Of a stretch of 64,000 bases of DNA, positions 51,223 to 60,463 are shown in pieces. Each line of letters starts with the position of its first letter. Position 1 is the stretch's first letter. The DNA lies in the NCBI GenBank assembly GCA_947455025.1, contig CANGLU010000002.1:1-64000 (forward strand), written 5' to 3'. The position numbers and the translations under genes are program-made. The stretch is from Hyphomicrobiales bacterium (GTDB lineage: Bacteria; Pseudomonadota; Alphaproteobacteria; Rhizobiales; Beijerinckiaceae). The notes beneath the pieces were generated by a model. That model ran no database searches, was not told the origin of the DNA, and saw nothing but the letters and a program-made list of their open reading frames with translations.

Positions 51223-52309
51223 TGCAACGCCCCACACAACGGAGCGCCAATCAAAGCTAAACCGGCGCATGGTCTTGCTGGTGGGTATCCCATGTATCGC
51301 CCTCATCGGTGCCGCTGCCGCCTATTTGATGGGTGGCCGTTATATCTCGACCGACAATGCCTATGTCGCCGCGCAAAAGATTATCGTGACCCCGTCGGTT
51401 GCGGGTCGGGTTATTTCGATTGAGGTATCGGAAGGGCAGCGCGTGAAACCAGGCGATCCATTATTTGTGATTGATCCGGGTTCATATGAACTCGCCGTTA
51501 AACAGGCGGACGCGCATTTGGTGCAAACGATAACGGGTTTTGAGAGTTTGGGTATCAGTCTGAAAAGCGTCGAGCGGCAAATCGAACTCGCCAAGGAAAC
51601 GCTTAATTTAAGACAGGCGGATTCAGACCGTAAGACCGATTTGCTGGCGACCAAAGCAACCTCAAAAAACGATGTCGATAGCGCCAATATCGCTCTAGCC
51701 AATGCACGCAACGCGCTTGAAGCCTTAGTCGCGCAAAAAGCAACGGCGCTAGCTCAATTGCAAGGCAAAGCCGATCTCGTGATTGATGAGTATGCGCCCT
51801 ATATCGAAGCAAAAGCAGCGCGGGATCGTGCCGTTCGCGACTTGGACGGCACCATTGTTCGTGCGTCGATTTCAGGCGTTGCAACGCAAGTTCCCTCGAT
51901 CCAGCTTGGTCGCTATCTAACACCGGGAACGGCTGTACTTGCGCTTGTCGCGGATGAGCATCCATGGATCATGGCCAATCCGAAAGAGACAGACCTTACC
52001 TATCTTCGGACGGGGCAGCCTGTGTCGATTTCAATTGATGCCTATCCTGGTCGTGTATGGCATGGAACGGTCGCTTCTTTAAGCCCGGGAACGGGTGCTG
52101 AATTCGCCGTTCTTCCGGCTCAAAACGCCAGTGGCAATTGGGTTAAAGTCATTCAGCGCGTTCCCGTTCGGATCGAGTTTGTTGACGGTGGCGATCTGAC
52201 TTTATTGCGGACAGGTATGAGCGCACAAATCGAAATTGATTCTGGGCACACGCGCTCGCTTGCCTCGCTCATTGGAATAGCCTCTGCAGCCCACGCAGAA
52301 GGACAATAA
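51215..52309 (+). CDS. emrA: HlyD/EmrA family periplasmic adaptor of an efflux pump
   Basis: The 364-residue membrane fusion protein has one N-terminal membrane segment (RMVLLVGIPCIALIGAAAAYLMGG). It is followed by YISTDNAYVAAQKIIVTPSVAGRVISIEVSEGQRVKPGDPLFVIDP, the lipoyl half-motif. A coiled-coil hairpin of about 110 residues comes next, then GTIVRASISGVATQVPSIQLGRYLTPGTAVLALV, the second half-motif. The final barrel has KVIQRVPVRIEFVDGG and LRTGMSAQIEID. It connects EmrB to an outer-membrane channel. GGAG lies 7 bases before the ATG, inside the end of marR. Confidence 0.94.
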   Translation: MNDATPHTTERQSKLNRRMVLLVGIPCIALIGAAAAYLMGGRYISTDNAYVAAQKIIVTPSVAGRVISIEVSEGQRVKPGDPLFVIDPGSYELAVKQADAHLVQTITGFESLGISLKSVERQIELAKETLNLRQADSDRKTDLLATKATSKNDVDSANIALANARNALEALVAQKATALAQLQGKADLVIDEYAPYIEAKAARDRAVRDLDGTIVRASISGVATQVPSIQLGRYLTPGTAVLALVADEHPWIMANPKETDLTYLRTGQPVSISIDAYPGRVWHGTVASLSPGTGAEFAVLPAQNASGNWVKVIQRVPVRIEFVDGGDLTLLRTGMSAQIEIDSGHTRSLASLIGIASAAHAEGQ

Positions 52310-52316
52310 GTTTCAA

Positions 52317-53852
52317 ATGGCCGATCAAGATTCGGAAGCGTTTAAGCGGATCGCCATCACCATTTGCGTGATGATGGCAACGATTATGCAAGCGCTTGAT
52401 ACGACAATTGCCAATGTGGCTTTGCCCTATATGCAAGGCTCTTTGGCAACGACACAGGATCAAGTAAGCTGGGTACTGACGTCTTATATTGTAGCGGCTG
52501 CCATTATGACATCGCCCTTAGGGTGGATGTCGATGCGGTTCGGCCGCAAAAAATTATTTATTGTGTGCGCCGCAGGCTTTACGGTTGCGTCGATGTTATG
52601 CGGTGTTGCTCAAAGCATTGAGCAAATGGTTTTATTTCGCCTCTTACAAGGCGTGTTCGGCGCAGCCCTCGTCCCCTTGTCGCAAGCCGTTATGCTGGAT
52701 GCTTACCCGATCGAACAACGCGGGCAAGCCATGGCCATTTGGGGCATGGGCGTTATGCTTGGTCCAATTATGGGGCCAACCCTTGGCGGGTGGCTAACCG
52801 AAGCACTAAGCTGGCGCTGGGTGTTCTTTGTGAATTTGCCCTTTGGCATTCTGACTGTTTTAGGGCTTTCAGCCATTATGGAAGAAACGCCTGCACGAAA
52901 AGATGTTCCGTTTGATTGGCTAGGCTTTATTGCTCTGTCGATTGCCATCGGATCGTTTCAGTTGATGCTGGATCGCGGCGAGCAAGTCGGTTGGTTTGAC
53001 TCGCTTGAGATCATCGCCGAGGCGGCCATCGCAGCATCGGGCCTTTATATTTTTCTGGCCCATGCTTTGACAACCGAGCGTCCCTTTATTCCTTTGGCGG
53101 TATTTAGGGACTGGAATTTTACGGTCGCTTTGTTTTTGATGTTTATCGTTGGCATCATCCTGCTGGCATCGATGGCTTTGATCACACCCTTCATTCAAAA
53201 TGTCATGGGCTATCCGGTATTGGCAGCGGGTGAATTATTAGGCGCGCGCGGCATAGGCACCCTTGTCGCCATGATGCTCGTAGGGCGCCTTTTAAAATCG
53301 ATTGATTCAAGGCCTCTCGTGGCTGTCGGGCTGCTGATGTCGCTTTGGTCGATCTGGCAGAATATCTATTTCTCTCCCGATACATCGGCGTGGTGGATTG
53401 CCGAAACCAGTATCGTGCAGGGCATCGGTTTGGGCTTTATTTTTGTGCCCCTAAACAGTGCGGCCTTTGCAACCCTACCGGCGTCCTTGCGTACTGATGG
53501 CGTTGCGCTGTGGACGCTGATTCGAAATCTTGGCAGTTCCATCGGCGTTTCGATTGTCATTTCCCAATTAATTTCGGGCACGTCCCTCTATCGGACGAGG
53601 ATGGCCGAATCATTGTCGCCCTTCAGTTTTGGGCTCCCGCTGAGTGGCGCATCGGATATGCTCGACCCATCAACGGCAATGGGGCAGGGGATGGTGGAAG
53701 GCCTTGTGATGCGCGAAGCAACCATCATTTCCTATAGCAATGACTATTTATTGATGTTTGGCGTCACCTTATTGGCCATTCCGCTGGTATTTCTGCTGAG
53801 AAAGCCACGTGGCACCCCTGCGACGCCGGCGCCTGCGGTACACGCGGATTAA
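52317..53852 (+). CDS. emrB: DHA2 family MFS drug exporter, EmrB/QacA-like
   Basis: The 511-residue protein has 14 hydrophobic segments. It has MQALDTTIANVALPYMQGSLATTQDQVSWVLTSYIVAAAIMTSPLGWMSMRFGRKKLF (motif D1 followed by motif A), then QGVFGAALVPLSQAVMLDAYPIEQRGQAMAIWGMGVMLGPIMGPTLGGWLTE (motifs B and C, the latter diagnostic of drug:proton antiporters). It expels hydrophobic compounds using the proton gradient, together with EmrA. It starts seven bases after emrA. Confidence 0.95.
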   Translation: MADQDSEAFKRIAITICVMMATIMQALDTTIANVALPYMQGSLATTQDQVSWVLTSYIVAAAIMTSPLGWMSMRFGRKKLFIVCAAGFTVASMLCGVAQSIEQMVLFRLLQGVFGAALVPLSQAVMLDAYPIEQRGQAMAIWGMGVMLGPIMGPTLGGWLTEALSWRWVFFVNLPFGILTVLGLSAIMEETPARKDVPFDWLGFIALSIAIGSFQLMLDRGEQVGWFDSLEIIAEAAIAASGLYIFLAHALTTERPFIPLAVFRDWNFTVALFLMFIVGIILLASMALITPFIQNVMGYPVLAAGELLGARGIGTLVAMMLVGRLLKSIDSRPLVAVGLLMSLWSIWQNIYFSPDTSAWWIAETSIVQGIGLGFIFVPLNSAAFATLPASLRTDGVALWTLIRNLGSSIGVSIVISQLISGTSLYRTRMAESLSPFSFGLPLSGASDMLDPSTAMGQGMVEGLVMREATIISYSNDYLLMFGVTLLAIPLVFLLRKPRGTPATPAPAVHAD

Positions 53853-53971
53853 AAGCCCCTGTGCTGTGGGCGACTATCGGCCCTGCACGGTCATGGACTT
53901 CCAAATTGACGATGATGCGTTAAAGTTGTGATCATGCAATATAGACTTCTGCGTTCGTATGGAAAACTGCG

Positions 53972-54310
53972 ATGACCTCTGAGAGACCTCCTTCTGTCGA
54001 AAATTTGATGGTTGATGCCATTAAATCAGGCCTTGAAACGTCGTCGATCCTTCTGGTTGACGTTCGCGAGGCGCATGAGTTTGAAGCCGGCCATATTCCG
54101 GGTTCGGTTCTGGTTCCGCTATCGACTTTTAATGTTGCCGAAATTCCGGATGCGGCAGGTCGTCGCATCGTGTTGTCTTGCCGCTCTGGAAGGCGCTCGC
54201 TCACCGCCGCTGCCATGGCCTTTGAACAGGGCCTTGCGATAGACGCGCATTATGCCGGGGGCTTTTTGGATTGGGTCGATCACAACGAACCAGTTGAAAC
54301 GGGATTGTAA
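53972..54310 (+). CDS. Rhodanese-like domain protein
   Basis: The 112-residue single-domain protein has ILLVDVREAHEFEAGHIPGSVLVPLSTFNVAEIP and the active-site loop IVLSCRSGRRSLTAAAMAFEQG, where Cys is followed by RSGRRS, a loop of sulfur-transfer size. It ends AHYAGGFLDWVDHNEPVE. It moves sulfane sulfur in the cytoplasm. It sits 75 bases before the CoxL-like gene on the same strand. A sulfur-delivery role for that molybdenum enzyme's cofactor is conceivable but not shown. Confidence 0.9.
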   Translation: MTSERPPSVENLMVDAIKSGLETSSILLVDVREAHEFEAGHIPGSVLVPLSTFNVAEIPDAAGRRIVLSCRSGRRSLTAAAMAFEQGLAIDAHYAGGFLDWVDHNEPVETGL

Positions 54311-54350
54311 TTCGGCGCTGACACGCCAAAATGTCATAAAAATCTGTTTA

Positions 54351-54362
54351 ATTCATATGAAT
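54351..54362. promoter_or_regulatory. Palindrome before the CoxL-like gene
   Basis: ATTCATATGAAT is a perfect 12-bp palindrome 24 bases upstream of the ATG. It may be a regulator site, although AT-rich palindromes of this size can occur by chance. Confidence 0.3.
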
Positions 54363-54385
54363 AAAGTCAAATCGGGGAAGAAGCT

Positions 54386-56704
54386 ATGAGCGTTAAAAAA
54401 TTTGGTATCGGTCAACCCCTTCGTCGCGTCGAAGATGTGCGTCTTCTGACCGGGGGCGGCCATTACACGGCTGACTATTCACCCGACAAGGAATTGGTAT
54501 CCTTCGTTTTGCGCAGCCCTTACGCGCATGCCAATTTCACGATCAAGGATGTTGAAGCTGCGAAAGCCGTTAAAGGCGTCAAGCTCATTTTGACCGCCGA
54601 TGATATCGCGGATTTGGGCAATGTGCCTTGCTTGGCACCGCTTGAAAATGATGATGGTTCGCAAAACCATGTCGCTGATATTCCGGTCCTTGCCAAAGGC
54701 GCTGTTAAGTTCGTTGGCGATGCCATTGCCTTTGTGGTGGCAGAAACCTTGAACGCTGCAAAAGAAGCAGCCGAGGCCATTGATATCGAGTTTAAGGCCT
54801 TGCCTGCTGTCTCCGATATTCGCTCGGCAATGGTAAAAGGCGCGCCTATCGTATGGTCGCAGATGAAAGACAATCTGGCCTATGACAAAAATCTGGGTGA
54901 TCACAAAAAGGTCGATGCGATTTTTGCAAAAGCCCATCGTGTTTTAACCATCGAAATCGAGAATAATCGTCTCATCACCAATTACATGGAAACGCGTGGC
55001 GCCGTCGGTGAATATGACAGCGCGACCAAAACCATGAAATTGACGGTAGCGAGCCAAGGCGTTCACGGCCTGCGCGATACGCTGGCTGAAAAGATCATGA
55101 AGGTGAATGCCGACAAGGTTCACGTGATGACAGGCGATGTTGGTGGTGGTTTTGGTACCAAGAGCTTCATGTATCGCGAATATCCGTTGGTCCTCGAAGC
55201 CGCACGCCGCCTAAAGCGTCCGGTAAAATGGATTGCCGATCGCGCCGACCATTTCTTGGGCGATGCGCATGGTCGTGACAACATTACAACGGCTTCGCTT
55301 GCCGTTGATAAATCGGGCAAGTTCTTGGCGCTCAAAGCGGATGTGATTGGTAATCTCGGTGCCTATTGCTCGCAATTTGGTCCCTATATCCATTATCTCT
55401 GCGCCTCCATGATGACGGGCGTTTATAAAACGCCTGATATCGCGGTTCGCTTGCGCGCGGTTTACTCCAACACGGTGCCTGTTGACGCGTATCGTGGCGC
55501 AGGACGTCCGGAAGCAGCGTATAATCTCGAACGTCTTGTTGATTATGTGGCACGCGAACTCGGTATGAAGCCGGAAGCGGTTCGTCGCAAAAATTTCATT
55601 GCGCCATCGGCGATGCCGTACAAGACACCGATCGGCAAGCGCACCTACGACACAGGTGATTTTGATCAACACATGACGCAAGCCATGGCTGTTGCAGGAT
55701 GGGCAAGCTTCAAGGATCGTCTCAAAGCTTCTAAAAAGGCCGGTAAGCTGCGCGGCATCGGTATGGCTACTTATATCGAATGCACGGCGTGGGGAGATGG
55801 CGAAGAAGTAGCCGTTGATCTTGAAAAGGACGGCTCGGTCACGATCTATTCCGGCACGCAATCAAACGGTCAGGGCCATGCTACGGCCTATGCTCAATTT
55901 GCCTCGCAGCATCTCGACTTGCCGCTTGATAAGATCAAGGTCGTGCAAGGCGACACCGCACGCGTCGCAACGGGCCATGGTACAGGTGGTTCGCGTTCGA
56001 TCCCGGTCGGTGGTGTATCCACTTTTGTGGCTGCAAAAGACCTGTCGGAAAAGCTCAAGAAATTGGCGTCCGATAAGCTTGAAACCAATGTGGCCGATCT
56101 TGAAATCGTCGACGGTACCGTGCGCGTCGCTGGTACCGATAAGAAGCTGACTTTTGCTGACATCGCCAAGCTACCCGGTGCAACGCCCGATATGACCCGG
56201 GGGCTTGGAAATTTCACCCCGCCAGATGCAACCTATCCAAACGGCACGCATATCGCGGAAGTCGAAGTAGATCCGCTGACGGGTGTTGTGGAAATCGTCA
56301 ACTACACAATCTGTGACGATTTCGGCATTGCGATCAATCCAATGTTGCTCGCAGGCCAGGTCCATGGCGGCGTCGCTCAAGGCATCGGCCAAGCACTGAT
56401 GGAACACACCGTCTATGACAAGGACGCGCAGCTGATTTCAGCAAGCCTCATGGACTACACGCTGCCGCGTGCCGATAATCTGCCAAACTTCCATTTCGAG
56501 ACGAAAAACGTACCGTCAACGACCAATCCTTTGGGTATTAAGGGTGCGGGCGAGGCGGGTTCGATTGGCTCAACACCTGCCATTATGAATGCGGTGATTG
56601 ATGCTCTTGATCATGGGTACGGCATTCATCATCTGCAAATGCCTGCAACACCATCGCGCATTTTCGAGGCCATTCAGGCCGCGAGTAAAATGGCCGCTGA
56701 GTGA
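54386..56704 (+). CDS. Xanthine dehydrogenase family molybdopterin-binding subunit (form II CoxL-like)
   Basis: The 772-residue protein is the large, molybdenum-binding subunit of a xanthine oxidase-type hydroxylase. It starts FGIGQPLRRVEDVRLLTGGGHYTADY and has GDVGGGFGTKSFMYREYPLVLEAARRLKRPVKWIADRADHFLGDAHGRD. The active-site loop is VPVDAYRGAGRPEAAYNLERLVD, then QSNGQGHATAYAQFASQHL and IKGAGEAGSIGSTPAIMNAVIDAL with the catalytic Glu. AYRGAGR marks form II; true CO dehydrogenase has AYRCSFR, so carbon monoxide is not the likely substrate. The FAD (CoxM) and iron-sulfur (CoxS) subunits are not in the window. GGGGAAGAAG precedes the ATG. A strong terminator follows. Confidence 0.93.
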   Translation: MSVKKFGIGQPLRRVEDVRLLTGGGHYTADYSPDKELVSFVLRSPYAHANFTIKDVEAAKAVKGVKLILTADDIADLGNVPCLAPLENDDGSQNHVADIPVLAKGAVKFVGDAIAFVVAETLNAAKEAAEAIDIEFKALPAVSDIRSAMVKGAPIVWSQMKDNLAYDKNLGDHKKVDAIFAKAHRVLTIEIENNRLITNYMETRGAVGEYDSATKTMKLTVASQGVHGLRDTLAEKIMKVNADKVHVMTGDVGGGFGTKSFMYREYPLVLEAARRLKRPVKWIADRADHFLGDAHGRDNITTASLAVDKSGKFLALKADVIGNLGAYCSQFGPYIHYLCASMMTGVYKTPDIAVRLRAVYSNTVPVDAYRGAGRPEAAYNLERLVDYVARELGMKPEAVRRKNFIAPSAMPYKTPIGKRTYDTGDFDQHMTQAMAVAGWASFKDRLKASKKAGKLRGIGMATYIECTAWGDGEEVAVDLEKDGSVTIYSGTQSNGQGHATAYAQFASQHLDLPLDKIKVVQGDTARVATGHGTGGSRSIPVGGVSTFVAAKDLSEKLKKLASDKLETNVADLEIVDGTVRVAGTDKKLTFADIAKLPGATPDMTRGLGNFTPPDATYPNGTHIAEVEVDPLTGVVEIVNYTICDDFGIAINPMLLAGQVHGGVAQGIGQALMEHTVYDKDAQLISASLMDYTLPRADNLPNFHFETKNVPSTTNPLGIKGAGEAGSIGSTPAIMNAVIDALDHGYGIHHLQMPATPSRIFEAIQAASKMAAE

Positions 56705-56731
56705 TCGTTCTTCAGCGCTTTTAGACCTAAG

Positions 56732-56758
56732 AAAAACGGGCCGAAAGGCCCGTTTTTT
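56732..56758. terminator. Bidirectional intrinsic terminator
   Basis: AAAACGGGCC, tetraloop GAAA, GGCCCGTTTT with T-run on the plus strand and A-run before it. It ends the CoxL-like gene and overlaps the last codon region of the convergent XRE-cupin gene, which it can terminate from the other side. Confidence 0.93.
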
Positions 56759-57374
56759 ATTCCATCACGGCGGCTTTTAAGATGCAAACCATGGTGGCAT
56801 GCGCAGGTGCATCCGAAACGTTTCGCACAATATGCGGTCGGTCACACCGATAGCGAAGGGTTTCGCCTGCTTTGGCCGTTTGCACGACGCCGGCGACTTC
56901 CACCTCATATTCGCCTTCAAGCACGGAAAGACATTCAATTGATCCGCGTTGATGGGCGTCTGATTCAAGTACGCCGCCAGGCTCGGCATGAACATCATAC
57001 CATTGCAGCCATTCAACCGTCTTGATCCAGCCGATAATCCCAAGGCGCACTTTACCATCGTCGGATAACAGGATCGGCGTATCGCCGCGTGACGTGCGAT
57101 CGATGAAGGGCTCGTCTTCCGAAATCGACAAAACGCGTTCAATCGAGACATCAAGCGCCTGCGATAGGCGCCATATCGTTGCAAGCGTCGGGTTGGTCTC
57201 GTTCCGCTCAATCTGGCTGATGATGGATTTGGCAACGCCTGATTGTTCCGCAAGCTCGGAGAGAGAAAGGTGATAGGCCTTCCGCAGCCGTTGAATGGTT
57301 TTACCAAGCTGGCCCGAAAGCGCGTGAGCGCCACTTTCAAGCACACGAACCTTGTCTTTACCTTCGACGCCCAT
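56757..57374 (-). CDS. XRE family regulator with cupin sensor domain
   Basis: The 205-residue protein has an N-terminal helix-turn-helix (LGKTIQRLRKAYHLSLSELAEQSGVAKSIISQIERNETNPTLATIWRLSQALDVSIERVL). It then has a C-terminal cupin (WLQWYDVHAEPGGVLESDAHQRGSIECLSVLEGEYEVEVAGVVQTAKAGETLRYRCDRPHIVRN). Such regulators often control catabolic or polyamine genes and bind a small molecule in the cupin. The target is unknown here. The minus-strand genes after the short gap upstream (MFS, thiD) are candidates. The region before the ATG has the AT-rich repeat TGTTTTAATTAACA. Confidence 0.92.
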   Translation of the reverse strand: MGVEGKDKVRVLESGAHALSGQLGKTIQRLRKAYHLSLSELAEQSGVAKSIISQIERNETNPTLATIWRLSQALDVSIERVLSISEDEPFIDRTSRGDTPILLSDDGKVRLGIIGWIKTVEWLQWYDVHAEPGGVLESDAHQRGSIECLSVLEGEYEVEVAGVVQTAKAGETLRYRCDRPHIVRNVSDAPAHATMVCILKAAVME

Positions 57375-57475
57375 AACGGAAAAACTCCTAAAATCGCCTG
57401 CAGGAGATCACAGCAAGCGTTTGATAGTAAGAACGCTTTTGTTAATTAAAACAGTCCAAAATGGCAAGATGAATT

Positions 57476-58702
57476 TCAGGCGTTACGCTTCGATAGGCGG
57501 AAAAGGGCGGCCATGGCGAAGGTTGCCAGCAGGCTAACTCCGAGCACGAATAAGATCGCAGATGAGGGACCAAAACCTGCGAGAATGGCACCAAAGAGTG
57601 CAGGTGCCGCGGCTTTGACCATCAAAGCGGGCGCCGCCACCAATCCCAAACGGCGGCCATATCCGTCCGAGCCAAAGAGCGCATAAGGCACGACGCCTCT
57701 GGCAATCGTCGCCAACCCATTAGCCGCACCATAAACAATACCGAATCCAATAGCCACCATTGGTCCGGCTGTCATGACAAGCGGAATAACAAAGGCGAGC
57801 GGCATTAGAATAACGGGAATCATACCCAGCCCAACGGCGCTTAACCGCCGGCCATAAGCAAGCTCAATGACGCGCGCGCCCACTTGTGCAGGCCCGATTA
57901 AGGAACCCGCCACAATAGCCGATGCAAGATCGATATGAAGGGTTTGGAAAAGGGTAATCACATGAACGGAAAGGGCATTGGCAACAAAGCCGAGGGCTGC
58001 CAACACAATCGAAAAAAGCACCATAGCGGAGGCAAAGCTCTCACGCAGAATTAGGGGAGCTAACAGTGCCTGCGGATTGGCAGTCCGCTGATCGTCGCTA
58101 TGCATCACCGCATCCGGTTTTTTGCGTGCCCCTTTTAGCGCGATGATGATCAAAGGTACGCTGATAAAAAGAATTAAACCGGCATCAATCAAACAAATGC
58201 CACGCCAATCAACGAACTGTAACAATGCCGAAGTTGCAGGCCAAATCACCGTTGAGGCAAAGCCCGCAATAAGCGTGATTAGCGAGATGGATTGACGCGT
58301 TGCCGCGCCCGCAAATTGGGCGATGGATGCGAAGGCTGAATCATAAAGGCACGCCGACATGCTAGCCCCGATCACCGCCCAAGCCAGCATATAGGTTACA
58401 CCATCGCTAGCGACGCCCAAGAGGAGCATGCCCAATGCGCCTATAACGGTACCCGACACCATTACAGGTAGGCCGCCCATGCGATCAATGCAGCTGCCCG
58501 AAAGTGGTGAAAAAAGCCCGGTTACCAGCGTTGCAACGGCAAATCCTGAATAGACAAAAGCGTCAGACCAGCCTGTCTCGCTAACGATATGCGGTCCGAT
58601 AAGTGCTAGAGTATAATAAAGCACGCCCCAATTGATAATCTGGGCAAAGCCCAGCGCTGACAATCGAATCCGCAACCGAGGTATCAGCCAATCCGGTATC
58701 AT
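57476..58702 (-). CDS. MFS transporter, coupled to thiD
   Basis: The 408-residue protein has about 12 hydrophobic segments. It starts LRIRLSALGFAQIINWGVLYYTLALIGPHIVSETGW. A degenerate motif A lies in TGLFSPLSGSCIDRMGGLPVMVSG, and the central loop is basic (KGARKKPDAVMHSDDQRT). The ATG overlaps the thiD stop by four bases (ATGA), which indicates translational coupling. A role in uptake of a thiamine precursor is therefore possible. The family itself gives no substrate. Confidence 0.87.
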   Translation of the reverse strand: MIPDWLIPRLRIRLSALGFAQIINWGVLYYTLALIGPHIVSETGWSDAFVYSGFAVATLVTGLFSPLSGSCIDRMGGLPVMVSGTVIGALGMLLLGVASDGVTYMLAWAVIGASMSACLYDSAFASIAQFAGAATRQSISLITLIAGFASTVIWPATSALLQFVDWRGICLIDAGLILFISVPLIIIALKGARKKPDAVMHSDDQRTANPQALLAPLILRESFASAMVLFSIVLAALGFVANALSVHVITLFQTLHIDLASAIVAGSLIGPAQVGARVIELAYGRRLSAVGLGMIPVILMPLAFVIPLVMTAGPMVAIGFGIVYGAANGLATIARGVVPYALFGSDGYGRRLGLVAAPALMVKAAAPALFGAILAGFGPSSAILFVLGVSLLATFAMAALFRLSKRNA

Positions 58703-59499
58703 TTCCAGAAGTGATAAAAATGATGCACCGGACCGCTTCCTTTACCGATATCGAGCGTTTCCGACGCTGCGAGCGCTTCCGTCACATAGGCTTTTGCTGT
58801 GCGGATCGAAGCAGAAAGCGAATGCCCTTTGGCAAACTCTGCTGCGATGGCGGAGGATAAAGTGCATCCCGTTCCATGCGTATTTTTTGTCGCAATACGG
58901 GGCGCTTTAAAATGCTCGATCGTGTTCGCAGTCACAAGAACATCAATGCTTTCATTGCCCGTACCGTGTCCGCCTTTCATCAAAACCACGTGGGCACCAC
59001 GCTTCATAAGCGCCTTGCCTTGTTGTTCCATCGCGTCGAGTGTTTGCGCCATAGGTTCATTTAAAAGCGTCGCAGCTTCGGCTAAATTGGGCGTGATCAA
59101 TTGCGCTCTCGGAAAAAGCCGCGTGACGATCGCCTCAACCGCATCGTCTCTTATCAGTCGATCGCCACTTGTAGCGACCATAACGGGATCAAGCACTGTA
59201 TAGGCAGGCTTCCAGCGATCAAGCCCATCGGCAACCGCATGAATAATATCGGTGCGGCTCAGCATTCCGATTTTGACGGCATTGACGGTTAAGTCCGAAA
59301 AAACCGCATCGATTTGGGCGTTTACAAAATCGGCCGGAGCATCATGGATGGCGCTGACGCCTATCGTGTTTTGAGCGGTGAGCGCCGTGATCACGCTCGC
59401 GCCATAAACGCCTAAGGCCGAGAAGGTTTTAAGATCGGCTTGAATACCCGCTCCACCACCTGAATCAGATCCTGCAATCGTTACAGCAATAGCGGTCAT
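58699..59499 (-). CDS. thiD: Hydroxymethylpyrimidine kinase / phosphomethylpyrimidine kinase
   Basis: The 266-residue ribokinase-fold protein has AVTIAGSDSGGGAGIQADLKTFSALGVYGASVITALTAQNTIGV, GMLSRTDIIHAVAD, VLDPVMVATSGDRLI, ITPNLAEAATLL, VLMKGGHGTG, and NTHGTGCTLSSAIAAEFAKGHSL with the catalytic Asp replaced in register by the GTGC anion hole of the family. It phosphorylates HMP and HMP-P in thiamine synthesis. It is followed by the overlapping MFS gene and preceded by an EamA gene after 10 bases. No thiamine riboswitch is visible, as the upstream space is coding. Confidence 0.95.
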   Translation of the reverse strand: MTAIAVTIAGSDSGGGAGIQADLKTFSALGVYGASVITALTAQNTIGVSAIHDAPADFVNAQIDAVFSDLTVNAVKIGMLSRTDIIHAVADGLDRWKPAYTVLDPVMVATSGDRLIRDDAVEAIVTRLFPRAQLITPNLAEAATLLNEPMAQTLDAMEQQGKALMKRGAHVVLMKGGHGTGNESIDVLVTANTIEHFKAPRIATKNTHGTGCTLSSAIAAEFAKGHSLSASIRTAKAYVTEALAASETLDIGKGSGPVHHFYHFWK

Positions 59500-59509
59500 A
59501 AGCGTCTAC

Positions 59510-60439
59510 TCAGAGGAGGGTTTCTGTTAAGGGGTGATGGGCAGCATGTCGCGCTTGGCTCATCCGCCTTTCGCGATAAACGACATATAATCCCGATGCA
59601 ATAACGATCGCTGCGCCTGCGAACACAGCCGGATGCGGGATATCGCCAAACAAGAAAAAGCCAATCGCCACAGCCCAGACAAGGCTTGTATATTCAAAGG
59701 ACACAATCACCGATGCATCAGCAAACCGATAGCTCGACGTGATGAGAATTTGTCCAATGCCACCCAAAAAGCCAGAGCAAACCAAGAGCACCATTTGATG
59801 AGGTGTAGGTTGCTGCCACGCGAATAACGAAAGGAAAAGTCCAATCGTGGAGGTCACCAGCAGAAAATAAAAAACAATCGTACCGGTTCGCTCAATCTGC
59901 GCGAGCTTTCGAATTTGAATGGATGAAAATCCGTTGCATGCCGATGCCGTCATTCCGGCAAGCGCGCCAAGTGCTGGACCTGCTGTTAAAAAAGCGGATA
60001 CATCGCGCTGGGCCATATGCGGCGCAACCATCACAAGCGTTCCGAGAAACCCAACGCCGACGGCGAACCAGCGATTGGGCCTCACATCTTCCTTCAATAA
60101 AAATGAGGCGAGCACAGTCGCAACCAGCGGCGCAAGATACCCAATCGCCGTTGCATCGGGCAAGGGAAGCAAAGCAAGCGATGCAAAGCCAAAATACATG
60201 CCCCCCGATCCGGATATTGACCGTACGAGATGGCCTGACAGCCGCGTTGTCTTAACCGCACTGCGCAATTCATCGGTCCACCACAACCAAAGGCCGAGCG
60301 GCACAAGCGCGAAGAAGGCGCGGAAAAACATCAGCTCGCCAATCGGCATATCGGAGCTTGCGAGTTTAACCAAAGTCGACATCGCGAGAAACGCGAAGGT
60401 CGAAATAATTTTAAGCCCGATGCCAATAAGCGGATTCAA
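59510..60439 (-). CDS. EamA/DMT family transporter
   Basis: The 309-residue protein has ten hydrophobic segments in two EamA repeats: LASSDMPIGELMFFRAFFALVPLGLWL, then SLALLPLPDATAIGYLAPLVATVLASFLLKEDVRPNRWFAVGVGFLGTLVM. The second repeat has VIVSFEYTSLVWAVAIGFFLFGDIPHPAVFAGAAIVIASGLYVVYRE. The frame begins with TTG. The next ATG would remove the first membrane segment, so the TTG is preferred although its ribosome site is distant. It starts 24 bases after the SDR gene and ends ten bases before thiD. Confidence 0.85.
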   Translation of the reverse strand: MNPLIGIGLKIISTFAFLAMSTLVKLASSDMPIGELMFFRAFFALVPLGLWLWWTDELRSAVKTTRLSGHLVRSISGSGGMYFGFASLALLPLPDATAIGYLAPLVATVLASFLLKEDVRPNRWFAVGVGFLGTLVMVAPHMAQRDVSAFLTAGPALGALAGMTASACNGFSSIQIRKLAQIERTGTIVFYFLLVTSTIGLFLSLFAWQQPTPHQMVLLVCSGFLGGIGQILITSSYRFADASVIVSFEYTSLVWAVAIGFFLFGDIPHPAVFAGAAIVIASGLYVVYRERRMSQARHAAHHPLTETLL

Positions 60440-60463
60440 ACGACGCGCGCCTTACCTCTAGGA

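Noticed and set aside
54386-56704. Aerobic carbon monoxide dehydrogenase
   Set aside because: The active-site loop is AYRGAGR, not AYRCSFR, and coxM and coxS are absent, so CO oxidation should not be claimed.
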